Below are positions 7,797 through 19,109 of a DNA stretch of 33,562 nucleotides, piece after piece; the first letter of the stretch is position 1, and every line of letters starts with the position of its first letter. The stretch lies in contig NZBC01000005.1 in NCBI GenBank assembly GCA_002687715.1, forward strand, positions 1 to 33,562. The letters run 5' to 3'. The DNA is from Planctomycetota bacterium. GTDB taxonomy: Bacteria > Planctomycetota > GCA-002687715. The translations under genes and the position numbers were made by a program. Under the pieces are notes generated by a model. It saw only the letters and a program-made list of their open reading frames with translations. It did not search any database and was not told the origin of the DNA.

Positions 7797-10014
7797 AGTC
7801 GAGGCCGCGACGCCGTCCGAAGGGCGCGCTCGCCCGGATCAGCTTCGCCGCGTCATCCGGTGGTTCCGCGATCTCGCCCGAGCGCTCGGGCACGTCCACG
7901 ATCACCGCGTGCTCCACCGCGACATCAAACCCTCGAACATCATGATCCAGGAGTCCGGGGCGCCGTATCTGATCGACTTCGGCGTCGGGGCGAGCGACCA
8001 CAACCATGGCGGAGCGATCGTCGTCGGCACGCTCCCCTACATGAGCCCGGAGCAGGCCGCGGCCGGGCTGCCCGGAATCGATCGCCGGAGTGATCTCTAC
8101 TCCCTCGGCGTCACGTTCTATGAAGCCGTGACCGGCCGCCGCGCGGTACGAAGCCACACGGAAAAGGCGATCATCCAGGACATCCTCCACGGCACGATCC
8201 CACCGCCGTCTCACACGAGGTCGGACATCCCGAAGACGCTCGACCCGATCTTCGCCCACGTCCTGCGCCGCGACCCGGCCTATCGCTACGCGAACGGCCA
8301 CGAGCTCACCGAGGATCTCGACCGCTGGCTCAGCGGACGACGTCCGATCCACGCGCCCGAGACCCTCGCCCAGCGGATCCACCGCCGGCGATTCTGGATC
8401 CTCGCGGGCGCTGCGATGGCGATCACAATCGGCGGCGTCATCCTCTGGTTGATGTCGGGTCCGCCCAGCGAGTACGCGGAGATCCGCGCATTCCTGCGGG
8501 AAGGACGTCACGATGCGGCGCTCGAGCTCTGTCGGTCCACGGCCGCGGAGCACCACGACGACCCTATTCACCGTGACCTCTACGCCCGCGCGGACAACGA
8601 AGGTGCGCCGGGACGTATCGAACGCATCCTCGGCCACTTCGGTAACGTCCTCTCGGGACCCGACCTTGATTGCACCGTCACCCGCCTATGCTACCGGTCT
8701 GCGGCCCACCTCCCTTGGCGACCCGACAGTGCCTCGCTGCGTTTCGAAGCTGCTCTCGGACATCGCCTCCGGTTGGATAATGCCGGAGCGCTGCACCGGT
8801 TGGCGAAACCAGGGTCCGGCTCCGTACTAGAAGAGCAGTTGCGCGCCCTCATCCTGCTCGCGCAGGCCGGCGACCGGAACCGCCCGACGAGACAACGCCG
8901 CGCGGCCATTGACGCGTACCGGTCCACGGTCGCCGATCTCGCGAAACGCCGCGAGTCCGAGGGGCCCGCCCGCTGGTGTCTCGAAGCGTGGCGCCTCGTA
9001 AACGAGGTATTGGTCACGGCTACGTCAGACCAGCCAAAGCTGTTCCGCCAGGCAGAGCTCCTCGTTGAACGAATCACCGAACGCGACCGTGGCGGGCACT
9101 ATCGCGTGGCCACGACGCTCAAGGCCCGCATCCTCCTGGAGCAGCGCAAGTTCACCGATGCCCGCAAGGAGTATGCGATCCTGGCCGAATCGAGGCCTAA
9201 CGCCTTGTTCGCGGACAATGCGGCCGCGGTGTTCCTCCTGGCGGTGTCATCTCTCTTGGAGGCCGTGCAATCAGAGCCTGCCGATGAGGACCGGTGGAAT
9301 TCGGGCGTCGACACGATCGAGCGTCTGGCGCGATCGGCACCCAAGATTCAGCGTCGCGCCCTCGACATGGTCGCGCGCCTCGATGCGCGACGGATGGTCG
9401 CGCATTGGTCTTTGGTAGTTGCAAGCGACGTCCTCGGGAAGGCGGCCTGCTCCAAGCGAACCGTCGACCACGTCGCCGAGGCCTGCGTCCTCCTCCGCGA
9501 CCACGAATTTGGTGGGCGCCAGTGGGTTGAGTGCTCGGGGACGGAGCTGCGGCGCGGACGAGCGGTGTTGGATGTCGCGGTCGACTGGGCCCATGCGCAC
9601 GCATCCCCACGGCAACGCGATGGCAGCAAGAACTCGTTCGTGCCAGCGGCTCTGATCGAACGGCTCTACTGCCTGTCCGCCCTGGAGGTCGTCGCCGGGT
9701 CCTCTCAGCGCGCGGACATCGCCGCCGCCCTTGCGGGTCACGCGAAGGCGGCCGCCGGCATCGGCCGCCCCGCCGAGCAATACCAGGCGGCCCTCTTTCA
9801 TCTCCAGGGAGACGTGGCCGCGGCCTCCGTACGAAAGCCAAAGAGTGACTCGGTCGTACGGGCCCTTCACTCACGTCGCGAAGAACTCACGCAGCGACTG
9901 GCTTCGGCGGTCGCGCACATCGACGACGAACATCGCGCCCACGCACGCAAGGAATTCCAGAAGCAACTCGATGACTTGAAGGAACGCACCCTCCAACTCG
10001 AGATCCCCCGATAG
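7738..10014 (+). CDS. Ser/Thr protein kinase, C-lobe, membrane segment and helical sensor (3' part of frameshifted gene)
   Basis: This frame carries the catalytic half of a Hanks-type (PknB-like) kinase: HRDIKPSNIM (from 7915), DFG at 7975-7983 and a GTLPYMSPEQ activation segment, followed by DLYSLGVTFYE. All catalytic residues are intact. A membrane helix (FWILAGAAMAITIGGVILWL, about 8392-8454) separates the kinase from a C-terminal region of about 510 residues, alanine- and helix-rich with TPR-like spacing, which should lie outside the cytoplasm. ATG 7738 is only the first Met of the open frame. The true product most likely starts at 7332 and shifts frame near 7710; alone, this piece lacks the ATP-binding lobe. 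Substrates are unknown; the gene heads a same-strand group with three membrane-anchored proteins. Confidence 0.85.
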   Translation: MLAHWQAGEFAIDFDEDTPEVEAATPSEGRARPDQLRRVIRWFRDLARALGHVHDHRVLHRDIKPSNIMIQESGAPYLIDFGVGASDHNHGGAIVVGTLPYMSPEQAAAGLPGIDRRSDLYSLGVTFYEAVTGRRAVRSHTEKAIIQDILHGTIPPPSHTRSDIPKTLDPIFAHVLRRDPAYRYANGHELTEDLDRWLSGRRPIHAPETLAQRIHRRRFWILAGAAMAITIGGVILWLMSGPPSEYAEIRAFLREGRHDAALELCRSTAAEHHDDPIHRDLYARADNEGAPGRIERILGHFGNVLSGPDLDCTVTRLCYRSAAHLPWRPDSASLRFEAALGHRLRLDNAGALHRLAKPGSGSVLEEQLRALILLAQAGDRNRPTRQRRAAIDAYRSTVADLAKRRESEGPARWCLEAWRLVNEVLVTATSDQPKLFRQAELLVERITERDRGGHYRVATTLKARILLEQRKFTDARKEYAILAESRPNALFADNAAAVFLLAVSSLLEAVQSEPADEDRWNSGVDTIERLARSAPKIQRRALDMVARLDARRMVAHWSLVVASDVLGKAACSKRTVDHVAEACVLLRDHEFGGRQWVECSGTELRRGRAVLDVAVDWAHAHASPRQRDGSKNSFVPAALIERLYCLSALEVVAGSSQRADIAAALAGHAKAAAGIGRPAEQYQAALFHLQGDVAAASVRKPKSDSVVRALHSRREELTQRLASAVAHIDDEHRAHARKEFQKQLDDLKERTLQLEIPR

Positions 10015-10055
10015 TCAGTTCGCCTATCTCTCACCACCATCACGAACCCCAAGCC

Positions 10056-10523
10056 ATGAGCAAGAACGCAGCCCTGTTCCTCCTCGCCGTCTTCGGCGCC
10101 GCCGTCGTCGGAGCCTTCATCAACGACTACGCCACGAGATCGACCGGCGTGCCCCCACCGTTCAGCTCGGTGTCCGCCACCGACATCGAACGCGGCGAGA
10201 AGATCGACGCGATCCTGATCCGGCTCAACCTCACGCACGAGAGCGAGGACCCGTCGGTGTTCAAGAGCTACACCGAAGAATCCAGCGTCGGGTTCTCCAC
10301 CGACGGAGAGGACTTCTCGACTACTGCGATCGATGGAGTGAACCTCAAGCGCCTCAACGATGCACTGGAGGAACTCCGGGAAGGGGCCTTCGCGTCGGTC
10401 ACTGACTCGATGGAGTTCCAGTGGAAAGCCCCGCCAGTGGGCGACACGTACTGGATCCTGGTCGTGCTCTCCAACGGCTCTCCCGGAACGGAGACGAAGC
10501 TCTACGAGGTCACCGCCAAGTAG
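10056..10523 (+). CDS. Small membrane-anchored protein of unknown function
   Basis: I do not recognise this 155-residue protein. An N-terminal hydrophobic stretch (ALFLLAVFGAAVVGAF, residues 6-21) is a membrane anchor or uncleaved signal. The rest (30-155) is soluble and acidic, with alternating strands and a helix (GVNLKRLNDALEELREGAF) and the strand YWILVVLSN near the end, which suggests a small alpha/beta domain outside the cytoplasm. It starts 42 bases after the kinase gene and is followed 81 bases later by the YdjY-domain gene on the same strand, so it may be co-transcribed with the kinase. Confidence 0.75.
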   Translation: MSKNAALFLLAVFGAAVVGAFINDYATRSTGVPPPFSSVSATDIERGEKIDAILIRLNLTHESEDPSVFKSYTEESSVGFSTDGEDFSTTAIDGVNLKRLNDALEELREGAFASVTDSMEFQWKAPPVGDTYWILVVLSNGSPGTETKLYEVTAK

Positions 10524-10604
10524 CACGGCGGTGAACCTCGGCGGGATCGGCGACGATTGGAGGAAAGGTAGCGTCCGACTCCAACGACGCGGAGAGTTCC
10601 ATCA

Positions 10605-11618
10605 ATGCGCAACTTCCTCTTAGGGCTCATCCTGACCCTGGCCGTGGCAGCGAGCCTGATCGTGATCATCGATCGGTTCCAGGCCGGGGGGGATCCAAGG
10701 GACGTGGAGAACCTGAGCCAGCGGCTGGCCCAGGTCGAAGCGGTGCTGGCGGGGCCGAAGACGACCCCGGAACCGGATGGGAAGACAGACGGGGTGTTGG
10801 ATCCCAATCCGGGCGTGCAGCTCCCCCCCGGGACGGCGACGCTGTCCGAAGTCGTGACGCTGCTGGAAGAGATCGAAGGCATGCTCCTCGATTCGGAGAA
10901 ATCACTGCGCCGCGACCTCAGAGGGATCTACGAGAAGCTCCTGCTGCGGATGGAGGAGCTCGAATCCAGCGGAGTCGGCCCGGCAGCCGGCACAGCGGAC
11001 CCGGCGACGCGGGAAGCCCTCTACGGCAAGCTCACGGAGCTGGGGGTGAAGGTGACGCCCGGCGAGATGATCGAGGTGCAGGGCGAGATCCTGGAGCCGA
11101 CGCGGGCGATCGAGCTGATCGCGGTCGCCCCCGGCGGACGCGCCCACGAGTCGCTACTGCTCGTGAGAGCCACGCCGAGCGCGATGAAGATCGGGCTCGA
11201 GGACATCGGGCTCGTCGAGACGGACGCGGACCCCCACACCGGCAAGTACCCGCAAGAGGCAAAGGGCGCCTACATCTACGTGATGTGGGACGGGCTCAAG
11301 AAGCCACGTCGCGTCGAGGACCTGATCCTCAACCGCGCGACCAACGACACGATGAAGCGTGCGCCGTTCATGTTCACCGCATCGCGCTTCTACACCGACA
11401 CGCGGACGTGGGAGCGCCACTTCGCAGCGGACGTCTACAAGAACGTGATCTCGCTGACCTGGAACTGGTCCGTCGAGTCGATCGTGGCATGTCCCTTGGA
11501 GGAGGCGCAGAACGAGAACATCTGGGCGCCGTGCGCTGACACCTGCGCCAAGCCCGGCACCAAGGTGCGCGTCTTCATTCGCAAGGAACCCAACGAGCTG
11601 TGGGACAAGATCGGGTGA
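10605..11618 (+). CDS. Membrane-anchored coiled-coil protein with YdjY-like domain
   Basis: A 337-residue protein with an N-terminal membrane helix (FLLGLILTLAVAASLIVII), two coiled-coil stretches (about 33-48 and 82-122), then a YdjY-like domain (about 145-300). The YdjY core is recognisable as VTPGEMIEVQGEIL, IELIAVAPGGRAHESLLLV and PSAMKIGLEDIGLV; this His-Glu-Ser signature is typical of the family, whose function is not known. Four cysteines lie in or near the C-terminal segment (VACPLEE, APCADTCAKPG) and may form disulphides outside the cell membrane. GGAGAG (10591-10596) lies 8 bases before ATG 10605. Its stop codon overlaps the next start (GTGA at 11615-11618), so the two are translationally coupled. 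Confidence 0.8.
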   Translation: MRNFLLGLILTLAVAASLIVIIDRFQAGGDPRDVENLSQRLAQVEAVLAGPKTTPEPDGKTDGVLDPNPGVQLPPGTATLSEVVTLLEEIEGMLLDSEKSLRRDLRGIYEKLLLRMEELESSGVGPAAGTADPATREALYGKLTELGVKVTPGEMIEVQGEILEPTRAIELIAVAPGGRAHESLLLVRATPSAMKIGLEDIGLVETDADPHTGKYPQEAKGAYIYVMWDGLKKPRRVEDLILNRATNDTMKRAPFMFTASRFYTDTRTWERHFAADVYKNVISLTWNWSVESIVACPLEEAQNENIWAPCADTCAKPGTKVRVFIRKEPNELWDKIG

Positions 11619-12823
11619 CCGCGTCCGCGGACGCCGTCCGCACGCTGCTCGATCGCGTGGCCGCGCGCATGCGCTGGGGCCGCGCCCGCGACGTCGCCGG
11701 CAAGGTCAGCCTGGTCGCGCTGGCCGTCGTGATCGTCGAAGGTCTGGTCGCCCGGATCGTTCCGCTCCCCAGCTGGCAACCGGTGCTGGTCACCCTCGCA
11801 GTGGTGCCCCTCGCGGCCGGAGTCGTGCTCCTGCTCCGCGCGCCGCCGGAGCGGGCCGTGCGCCGCACTGCCGGAGACTGGATCGACACCCCGAGCCTGT
11901 TCCTCTCCTCCAGCGGCTCGCGAAAGACGGCGCTGCATCCCCTCGTCGCGAACGCCGCCTCCCGGGCTGCCGCCGAGCGCCTGGAGCGTCCTTCCCCGCC
12001 GCGACGAATCGACGCCCTCGCGCGCTGGGGACTGCTGCTCTACCTGCCCGCGCTCCTCACACTCGCGGCTCCCGGCCGCCGGACGGCTGACGACGCTCGT
12101 CCGGACGCCATGGCGAGCGCCGCCCGGACCGCCGCGGCCGCTCTCCGTCAGGAAGGACTGCCGGAGAGCGTCGGACGCGACCGACGGGCCGCCGTCCAGG
12201 AGGCGCTCGATCAGGCCGCGGCCACCGGTGACGCGGAGGCCGTCGCCCGCGCGCTACGTGAACTCGAGGCGGCCATCCGCGAGACGGGCGGCGACCCCGA
12301 CGCGTTCGCCGCCGCCGCGCGCGAGGCCGCGCTGCTCGCTCCCGTTCATCGCGCACTCGCGGCCGGAGACGTTGCGGCCGCCCGCCGGGCACTGCAGGAT
12401 CTGGCCCGCAGGATCCGCGACGGCGAGATCGATCCCGCCGCTTTGAAGACGGCCGGCGCGGCGCTGGTGGCCGCCGCGAAGGGAGCAGGAACGTCGCGCG
12501 GGCGCACCCGACTGAACCGCGCCGGCGACGCGCTGCAGAACGGCGACGGCGCGGGGCTGGAGAGGGCTCTCGGTCCACTGCTCAACGACCTCGTCCCGAA
12601 GGCCGATGCCGTGCACCGGATGCAGAAGACCGTCGTGGCGCTGAACGCGGCCCGGGGCGCCCCCGCGTCCCACGCGAATGGCGGCGCGAAGCCCGGCACC
12701 CCGGGCGAGGACCTGGTTCCACGGGCCGGCGAGGTCGGGGTCGGCATCGAGGCCTTCTCCGACCCTGCGCAGCTCTCCCCGCTCCAGCGCGCCGTGCTGC
12801 GGTCGTACTTCGCGAACCGCTAG
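11615..12823 (+). CDS. Alanine-rich membrane protein of unknown function
   Basis: The 402-residue protein has two membrane helices near the N-terminus (about 31-48 and 56-75) and a third hydrophobic segment (about 138-155). A long Ala/Arg-rich helical region follows (160-330) and the end is LSPLQRAVLRSYFANR. I do not recognise a named family with certainty. The overall plan, N-terminal helices plus a charged helical tail, resembles uncharacterised planctomycete membrane proteins, but this is only a resemblance. GTG 11615 is preferred because it overlaps the preceding stop by four bases; GTG 11600 is the alternative. The gene ends 50 bases from the convergent glycosyltransferase gene. Confidence 0.75.
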   Translation: MTASADAVRTLLDRVAARMRWGRARDVAGKVSLVALAVVIVEGLVARIVPLPSWQPVLVTLAVVPLAAGVVLLLRAPPERAVRRTAGDWIDTPSLFLSSSGSRKTALHPLVANAASRAAAERLERPSPPRRIDALARWGLLLYLPALLTLAAPGRRTADDARPDAMASAARTAAAALRQEGLPESVGRDRRAAVQEALDQAAATGDAEAVARALRELEAAIRETGGDPDAFAAAAREAALLAPVHRALAAGDVAAARRALQDLARRIRDGEIDPAALKTAGAALVAAAKGAGTSRGRTRLNRAGDALQNGDGAGLERALGPLLNDLVPKADAVHRMQKTVVALNAARGAPASHANGGAKPGTPGEDLVPRAGEVGVGIEAFSDPAQLSPLQRAVLRSYFANR

Positions 12824-12873
12824 CCCACCCGCGGCAGCAGTGGCCGCCGCGCCTCCACCTGGCGTATTGACGA

Positions 12874-14454
12874 TCAGGCCGCGGCCGGCGCCGGCTGCAG
12901 AGCCTGCTTCGTGCGCTGGCGGCCCTGGAACAGCGACAGAACCGCGATGTACCAGAAGCCAACCACGAAGATCATCACGAACGGGATCGTGCCCCAGAGC
13001 CTCTCGGAGATCGCGAACGTGAGGGACGCCGTAAAGTAGAGGGCGAAGAAGAGCTCGACGAACGGGACCCAGTTGCGGGCGCCGCGATAGCGCTTGGTGA
13101 GCCAGCCGGCGCTGCCCTGGGACGAGGCGTCGAGGTTGTACTTCGGCGTGCGAACGAAGGGACTCTTGTGCCCGATCACGGCCTCGAACACGGCCTTGAA
13201 CTGGTTCACGGCCATGCCGACGCCGAGCGCCATCATCATGGGCACGAGGTGCCAGCGCTGCCACCAGTGTCGGTAACCGACGGCCTGGGTGACGGTGTAG
13301 AAGACCACCATCGATGCGGTCGCGCAGAGCAGGATGCCGATGTCGAGAACCAGGCCGAGCGTGCCATTCGCGATCCGGGCGCGGAGCACCAGCATCGGCA
13401 GCGACAGCAAGCACATGGGCACGACGAGCAGGTAGCAGAGGTTCGACGTCAGGTGGAAGAACCCTTCGATCTTGTTCAGGAACGGGACGCGCGCTCGCAG
13501 CAGATCCGGCAGGACCTTGAACATGACCTGGATGCTGCCCTTCGCCCAGCGGTGCTGCTGGCTCTTGAAGGCGTTCATCTCGACCGGCAGCTCGGCCGGA
13601 CAGACGATGTCGGGGTCGTAGACGAACTTCCAGCCCTTCATCTGCGCACGGTACGAGAGGTCCAGGTCCTCGGTGATCGTGTCGTGCTGCCAGCCGCCTG
13701 CATCGACGATGGCCTCCTTGCGCCAGAGTCCGCCGGTGCCGTTGAAGTTGAAGAAGAGACCGTTGCGGTTGCGCGCCGGATGCTCAATGAGGAAGTGCCC
13801 GTTGAGCATCAGGCCCTGGACCCGCGTCAGCAGCGTCTGCTCCTCGTTGAGGTGGCCCCAACGGCCCTGCGCGACGGCGACCTTGGGATCGGAGAAGTAG
13901 TGGACGATCTCCTTCAGGAAGCCGGCGGTCGGGCGGAAGTCCGCATCGAAGATGGCGATGAGGTCGTGCTTCGCCGCCTTGAGCCCGTTCTCGAGGGCGC
14001 CCGCCTTGTAGCCGGTGCGGTCCGTGCGGTGGATGTACTCGATGTCGAAACCGGCCTTCTTGACCCGGGCGACGGCGCGTTCCGAGATCTGCACCGTCTC
14101 ATCGGTGGAGTCGTCGAGAACCTGGATCTGGAGGCGGTCGCGGGGATAGTCGATCCCCGACACCGCTTCGAGCAGCCGGTCGACGACGTACATCTCGTTG
14201 AAGAGCGGGAGCTGGACGGTGATGCCCGGCAGCTCTTCGTCGGTGAAGCGAGCGAGCGGCTGGGGCTGACGCTTGCGGCTGCGGAAGTAGTTGAAGAGCA
14301 GCGTGTACCGGTGGCCGCCGTACACTGAGAGGGTGAGGAGGATCAGACCGTAGATGCCGACGAGGATCGCCATCAGCAGTGACGATTGATCCGGACCGTC
14401 GACCGCCTCGCGGATGAGGCTGTTGTTGAACACCAGGACGCTGTGGCCGAACAT
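12874..14454 (-). CDS. Family 2 glycosyltransferase, CslA/cellulose-synthase-like
   Basis: A 526-residue processive-type GT2 membrane enzyme that should polymerise a polysaccharide from nucleotide sugars at the cytoplasmic membrane. The catalytic core shows LDDS (113-116), DAD (170-172), TED (261-263, catalytic base) and QQHRW (299-303), the D,D,D,QxxRW pattern. One membrane helix precedes the core (about 26-45) and several follow (about 326-425 and 463-510). The core resembles plant CslA mannan synthases and bacterial relatives more than BcsA, and no PilZ domain is present. The product cannot be told from the sequence. No partner genes (BcsB-like, glycanases) are adjacent, so it may act alone. 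It is divergent from queA and has a strong promoter at 14574-14601. Confidence 0.92.
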   Translation of the reverse strand: MFGHSVLVFNNSLIREAVDGPDQSSLLMAILVGIYGLILLTLSVYGGHRYTLLFNYFRSRKRQPQPLARFTDEELPGITVQLPLFNEMYVVDRLLEAVSGIDYPRDRLQIQVLDDSTDETVQISERAVARVKKAGFDIEYIHRTDRTGYKAGALENGLKAAKHDLIAIFDADFRPTAGFLKEIVHYFSDPKVAVAQGRWGHLNEEQTLLTRVQGLMLNGHFLIEHPARNRNGLFFNFNGTGGLWRKEAIVDAGGWQHDTITEDLDLSYRAQMKGWKFVYDPDIVCPAELPVEMNAFKSQQHRWAKGSIQVMFKVLPDLLRARVPFLNKIEGFFHLTSNLCYLLVVPMCLLSLPMLVLRARIANGTLGLVLDIGILLCATASMVVFYTVTQAVGYRHWWQRWHLVPMMMALGVGMAVNQFKAVFEAVIGHKSPFVRTPKYNLDASSQGSAGWLTKRYRGARNWVPFVELFFALYFTASLTFAISERLWGTIPFVMIFVVGFWYIAVLSLFQGRQRTKQALQPAPAAA

Positions 14455-14573
14455 CCTCTGACCCCCTTTGGAACCCGCCGACTCCCCGCGCCGCGGGCCC
14501 GAGACCTGCTTATTCGATGTGCGTTGCCGGAAATCGCACCCGGCCGGACTCGAAGCCTGGACCGGGACGGCAG

Positions 14574-14601
14574 ATTATAGGTCGCGTCAAGTTCCTATCA
14601 A
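14574..14601 (-). promoter_or_regulatory. Sigma70-type promoter for the glycosyltransferase gene
   Basis: Read on the minus strand there is TTGATA (14601-14596), a 16-base spacer and a perfect TATAAT (14579-14574). Transcription would start near 14567 and give a leader of roughly 110 bases before the GT2 start codon. In such GC-rich DNA this match is unlikely to be chance. The plus strand toward queA shows no equally good promoter in the 165-base spacer. Confidence 0.6.
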
Positions 14602-14619
14602 CCAACGGCTTGCTGCCCG

Positions 14620-15717
14620 ATGACTGCTCCTGATGACTCCCGCAGACCCCCGCCGTCCTGGCGCACCTCCGCCTACGACTACGCACTCCCAGAAGGCCTT
14701 GTGGCCCAGGAACCTGCGGCTCGCCGGGAGGACGCCAGACTGCTGGTGGTCCCGCGGACGGGGCCGCACGGACACCGTGACGCCGCGATCCCGAATCTCC
14801 GCGACCTGCTCCGCCCCCGAGACCTGCTGGTGGTGAACGAGACCCGGGTGGTGCCGGCACGACTTCCGGCCCGGCGGACCGGGACGGGCGGGCGGGCCGA
14901 GGTCCTGCTCCTGGAGACCGAGGCCTCCGGCGGGGTCCGGGTCCTCCTGGGCACACGGGGGAAGCCGCGCCCCGGCGAGACCATCAACGTCGCCGAGGGG
15001 GCGCTCGTCCTGACCCTGAAGACCGCCCTCGGCCACGGCGAGTGGCGCGCCGGGACCGACGCCGACCCCAAGGAGATCTCGGCCGTCCTCGAGGCCCACG
15101 GGCAGATCCCGCTACCTCCGTACATCCGACGGGACGATGACGACCCTCGCGCCCGGGCCGATCGGGAGCGCTACCAGACGGTCTACGCGAGGAGGGACGG
15201 GGCCGTGGCCGCGCCCACGGCCGGGCTCCACCTCACCCCCGAGCTCTTGGACGACCTCGATGCACGCGGCGTCCGGCGCGCCGCGGTGGTCCTGCACGTC
15301 GGACCGGGGACGTTCCGCCCGGTGACCGCGGCCGACCTGCGCCTGCACCCGATGCACGAGGAGGGTTTCGACGTCCCGCCCGCCACCGCGGCGGCCATCG
15401 CGGACACCCGCGACCGGGGCGGCCGCATCGTTGCCGTCGGCACGACGGTGGTTCGCGTCCTGGAATCCGCCGTCCGTCCCACCGACCCTGCTCTCTCGCT
15501 GCGCACCGGCCCCGGCCGCACCACCCTGTTCGTCCACCCCCCGCACCTCCTCCGAGTCTGCGACGCCCTGCTCACCAACTTCCACGCCCCCCGCAGCACA
15601 TTGCTGATGCTCGTGGCGGCGATGGCGGGTCGCGAGCGCATCCTGGCCGCGTACCGCCACGCCGTACGGCGTCGATATCGCATGCTGTCCTACGGCGACG
15701 CCATGTTCATCGCGTGA
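14620..15717 (+). CDS. queA: S-adenosylmethionine:tRNA ribosyltransferase-isomerase
   Basis: A 365-residue QueA, which transfers and isomerises the ribose of SAM onto preQ1 at position 34 of tRNA to make epoxyqueuosine. Family hallmarks in order: YDYALPEGLVAQEP, LLVVNETRVVPARL, PTAGLHLTPELL, HVGPGTFRPV, MHEEGFDVP, VGTTVVRVLESAVR, NFHAPRSTLLMLVAAMAG and the terminal RYRMLSYGDAMFI. Length is normal. ATG 14620 fits the family, with a 17-residue proline/arginine-rich lead before the conserved YDYALP. No Shine-Dalgarno is visible. ligA begins 12 bases after the stop, so the two probably share a transcript. No other queuosine gene is in the window. Confidence 0.96.
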   Translation: MTAPDDSRRPPPSWRTSAYDYALPEGLVAQEPAARREDARLLVVPRTGPHGHRDAAIPNLRDLLRPRDLLVVNETRVVPARLPARRTGTGGRAEVLLLETEASGGVRVLLGTRGKPRPGETINVAEGALVLTLKTALGHGEWRAGTDADPKEISAVLEAHGQIPLPPYIRRDDDDPRARADRERYQTVYARRDGAVAAPTAGLHLTPELLDDLDARGVRRAAVVLHVGPGTFRPVTAADLRLHPMHEEGFDVPPATAAAIADTRDRGGRIVAVGTTVVRVLESAVRPTDPALSLRTGPGRTTLFVHPPHLLRVCDALLTNFHAPRSTLLMLVAAMAGRERILAAYRHAVRRRYRMLSYGDAMFIA

Positions 15718-15720
15718 TAG

Positions 15721-17775
<2,055 letters not shown>

Positions 17776-17861
17776 AACCGCACCGGAGTGGCTTTACGGC
17801 ACCTCCCCCGAAACCTAATCTCCTCGCGTCCCTGGACGCCGGGCATGATGCCGCCTTCACG

Positions 17862-17880
17862 TTGTCTTCATGGAAGACAA
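17862..17880. promoter_or_regulatory. Perfect inverted repeat, possible operator
   Basis: TTGTCTTC-ATG-GAAGACAA is a perfect inverted repeat with 8-bp arms and a 3-base centre, lying 40 bases before the start of the Na+/phosphate cotransporter gene. It is AT-richer than the surrounding DNA. It does not match a Pho box, which is a direct repeat. It could be an operator or a small RNA hairpin. The rest of the ligA-transporter gap (17776-17919) holds nothing else I can name. Confidence 0.45.
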
Positions 17881-17919
17881 GGCGACCCAGGCCCCACCGA
17901 CTCCTTGCGGAGCCTTGCC

Positions 17920-19101
17920 GTGTCCCTCGTCAGAGTGCCCAGGCCCGCGCAGATCCCGACCGGGATCCGCGCCCTGTTCGTGCTCGCCCTGCTGTACCTG
18001 TTCCTCGTGGCGATCCAGATGCTCGGAGGGACGTTCAAGGACCTCGGCTCGGACCAGGCCAAGCTGCTGATCGGACAGATCTCGAACCCCTTCGCCGCGC
18101 TGGCGGTTGGCGTTCTGGCCACGGTCCTGGTGCAGTCTTCGTCCGTAACGACGTCGACCATCGTCAGCGCGGTCTCAGGTCTCATGGCGACCCAGACCGA
18201 CCCCGGCACCGACCCCGCCGACCTGCAGGCGTTCATCTCGCCGTTCGTACCCATGATCATGGGCGCGAACATCGGGACGACGATCACCAACACGCTGGTG
18301 TCGATGGGCCACGTCACCCGGTCGAACGAGTTCCAACGGGCCTTCGCCGGCGCGACGATGCACGACTTCTTCAACCTGCTGTCGGTCGCGGTCCTGCTTC
18401 CGATCGAGATCCTGACCGGCGTCCTGAGCAAGATCGCAGTGTTCCTCGTGCACTCGCTCCACCTCGGTGGGGGAGTCGAATTCAAGAGCCCGATCAAGAC
18501 GGCGGTGAAGTTCGGCTACCAGCAGATCAAGACCGCAGTCGAAGGGTTGACCGGCCTCGGCAAGGGCGACCCGGTTTTCGTCGGGCTCATGGTGCTACTC
18601 GCGGTCGTGGTCATCTTCACCTGCCTCGTGTACATCACCAAGAACATGAAGGCGGTGATGGCCGGGCGCCTCGAGCGCGCGATCAACCGCGTCCTCGAGC
18701 GGAGCGGGCTGCTCGGGATCTTCATCGGCATCCTGCTCACCGTTTCGGTGCAGTCGTCCAGCATCACGACGTCGCTCCTGGTGCCGATGTTCGGCGCGGG
18801 CCTGCTCACGCTGGAGAACGGGTTCCCGATCTGCCTCGGCGCCAACATCGGCACGACCGTGACGGCGCTCCTCGCGGCCGTCGCGGGCAATCACGCCGGA
18901 CTCGCGATCGCGTTCGTCCACCTGCTCTTCAACATCGGGGGCATCGTGGTCTTCTACCCCATACCCGCCGTGCGTCGGATTCCGATCCGCTTCGGCGAAC
19001 GGCTGGCCGCGAAAGCGTCCCAGTCCAAGTGGTGGATCCTCGGGTACGTCGGCGGTGTCTTTGTCGTCACTCCTCTCCTCGGTATGCTCATCTTCAATTG
19101 A
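17920..19101 (+). CDS. Na+/phosphate cotransporter (NptA/SLC34 family)
   Basis: A 393-residue inner-membrane protein importing inorganic phosphate with sodium. The family's inverted repeat is plain: two QSSS motifs (VLVQSSSVTTSTIV and VSVQSSSITTSLLV) and two GANIGTT motifs. Hydrophobic segments along the protein suit about eight membrane helices. GTG 17920 is chosen because CGGAG (17908-17912) lies 7 bases upstream and only a short charged leader precedes the first helix; an in-frame extension to 17788 has no homology-like content, and TTG 17905 or GTG 17935 are alternatives. It is followed 8 bases later by a PhoU-like gene, a common pairing in which the PhoU domain restrains uptake. Confidence 0.93.
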   Translation: MSLVRVPRPAQIPTGIRALFVLALLYLFLVAIQMLGGTFKDLGSDQAKLLIGQISNPFAALAVGVLATVLVQSSSVTTSTIVSAVSGLMATQTDPGTDPADLQAFISPFVPMIMGANIGTTITNTLVSMGHVTRSNEFQRAFAGATMHDFFNLLSVAVLLPIEILTGVLSKIAVFLVHSLHLGGGVEFKSPIKTAVKFGYQQIKTAVEGLTGLGKGDPVFVGLMVLLAVVVIFTCLVYITKNMKAVMAGRLERAINRVLERSGLLGIFIGILLTVSVQSSSITTSLLVPMFGAGLLTLENGFPICLGANIGTTVTALLAAVAGNHAGLAIAFVHLLFNIGGIVVFYPIPAVRRIPIRFGERLAAKASQSKWWILGYVGGVFVVTPLLGMLIFN

Positions 19102-19109
19102 GAACGCGC

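Noticed and set aside
12830..12851. A GC-rich hairpin between two convergent genes, as a possible terminator.
   Set aside because: The stem is only 5 bp and no T-run follows on either strand.
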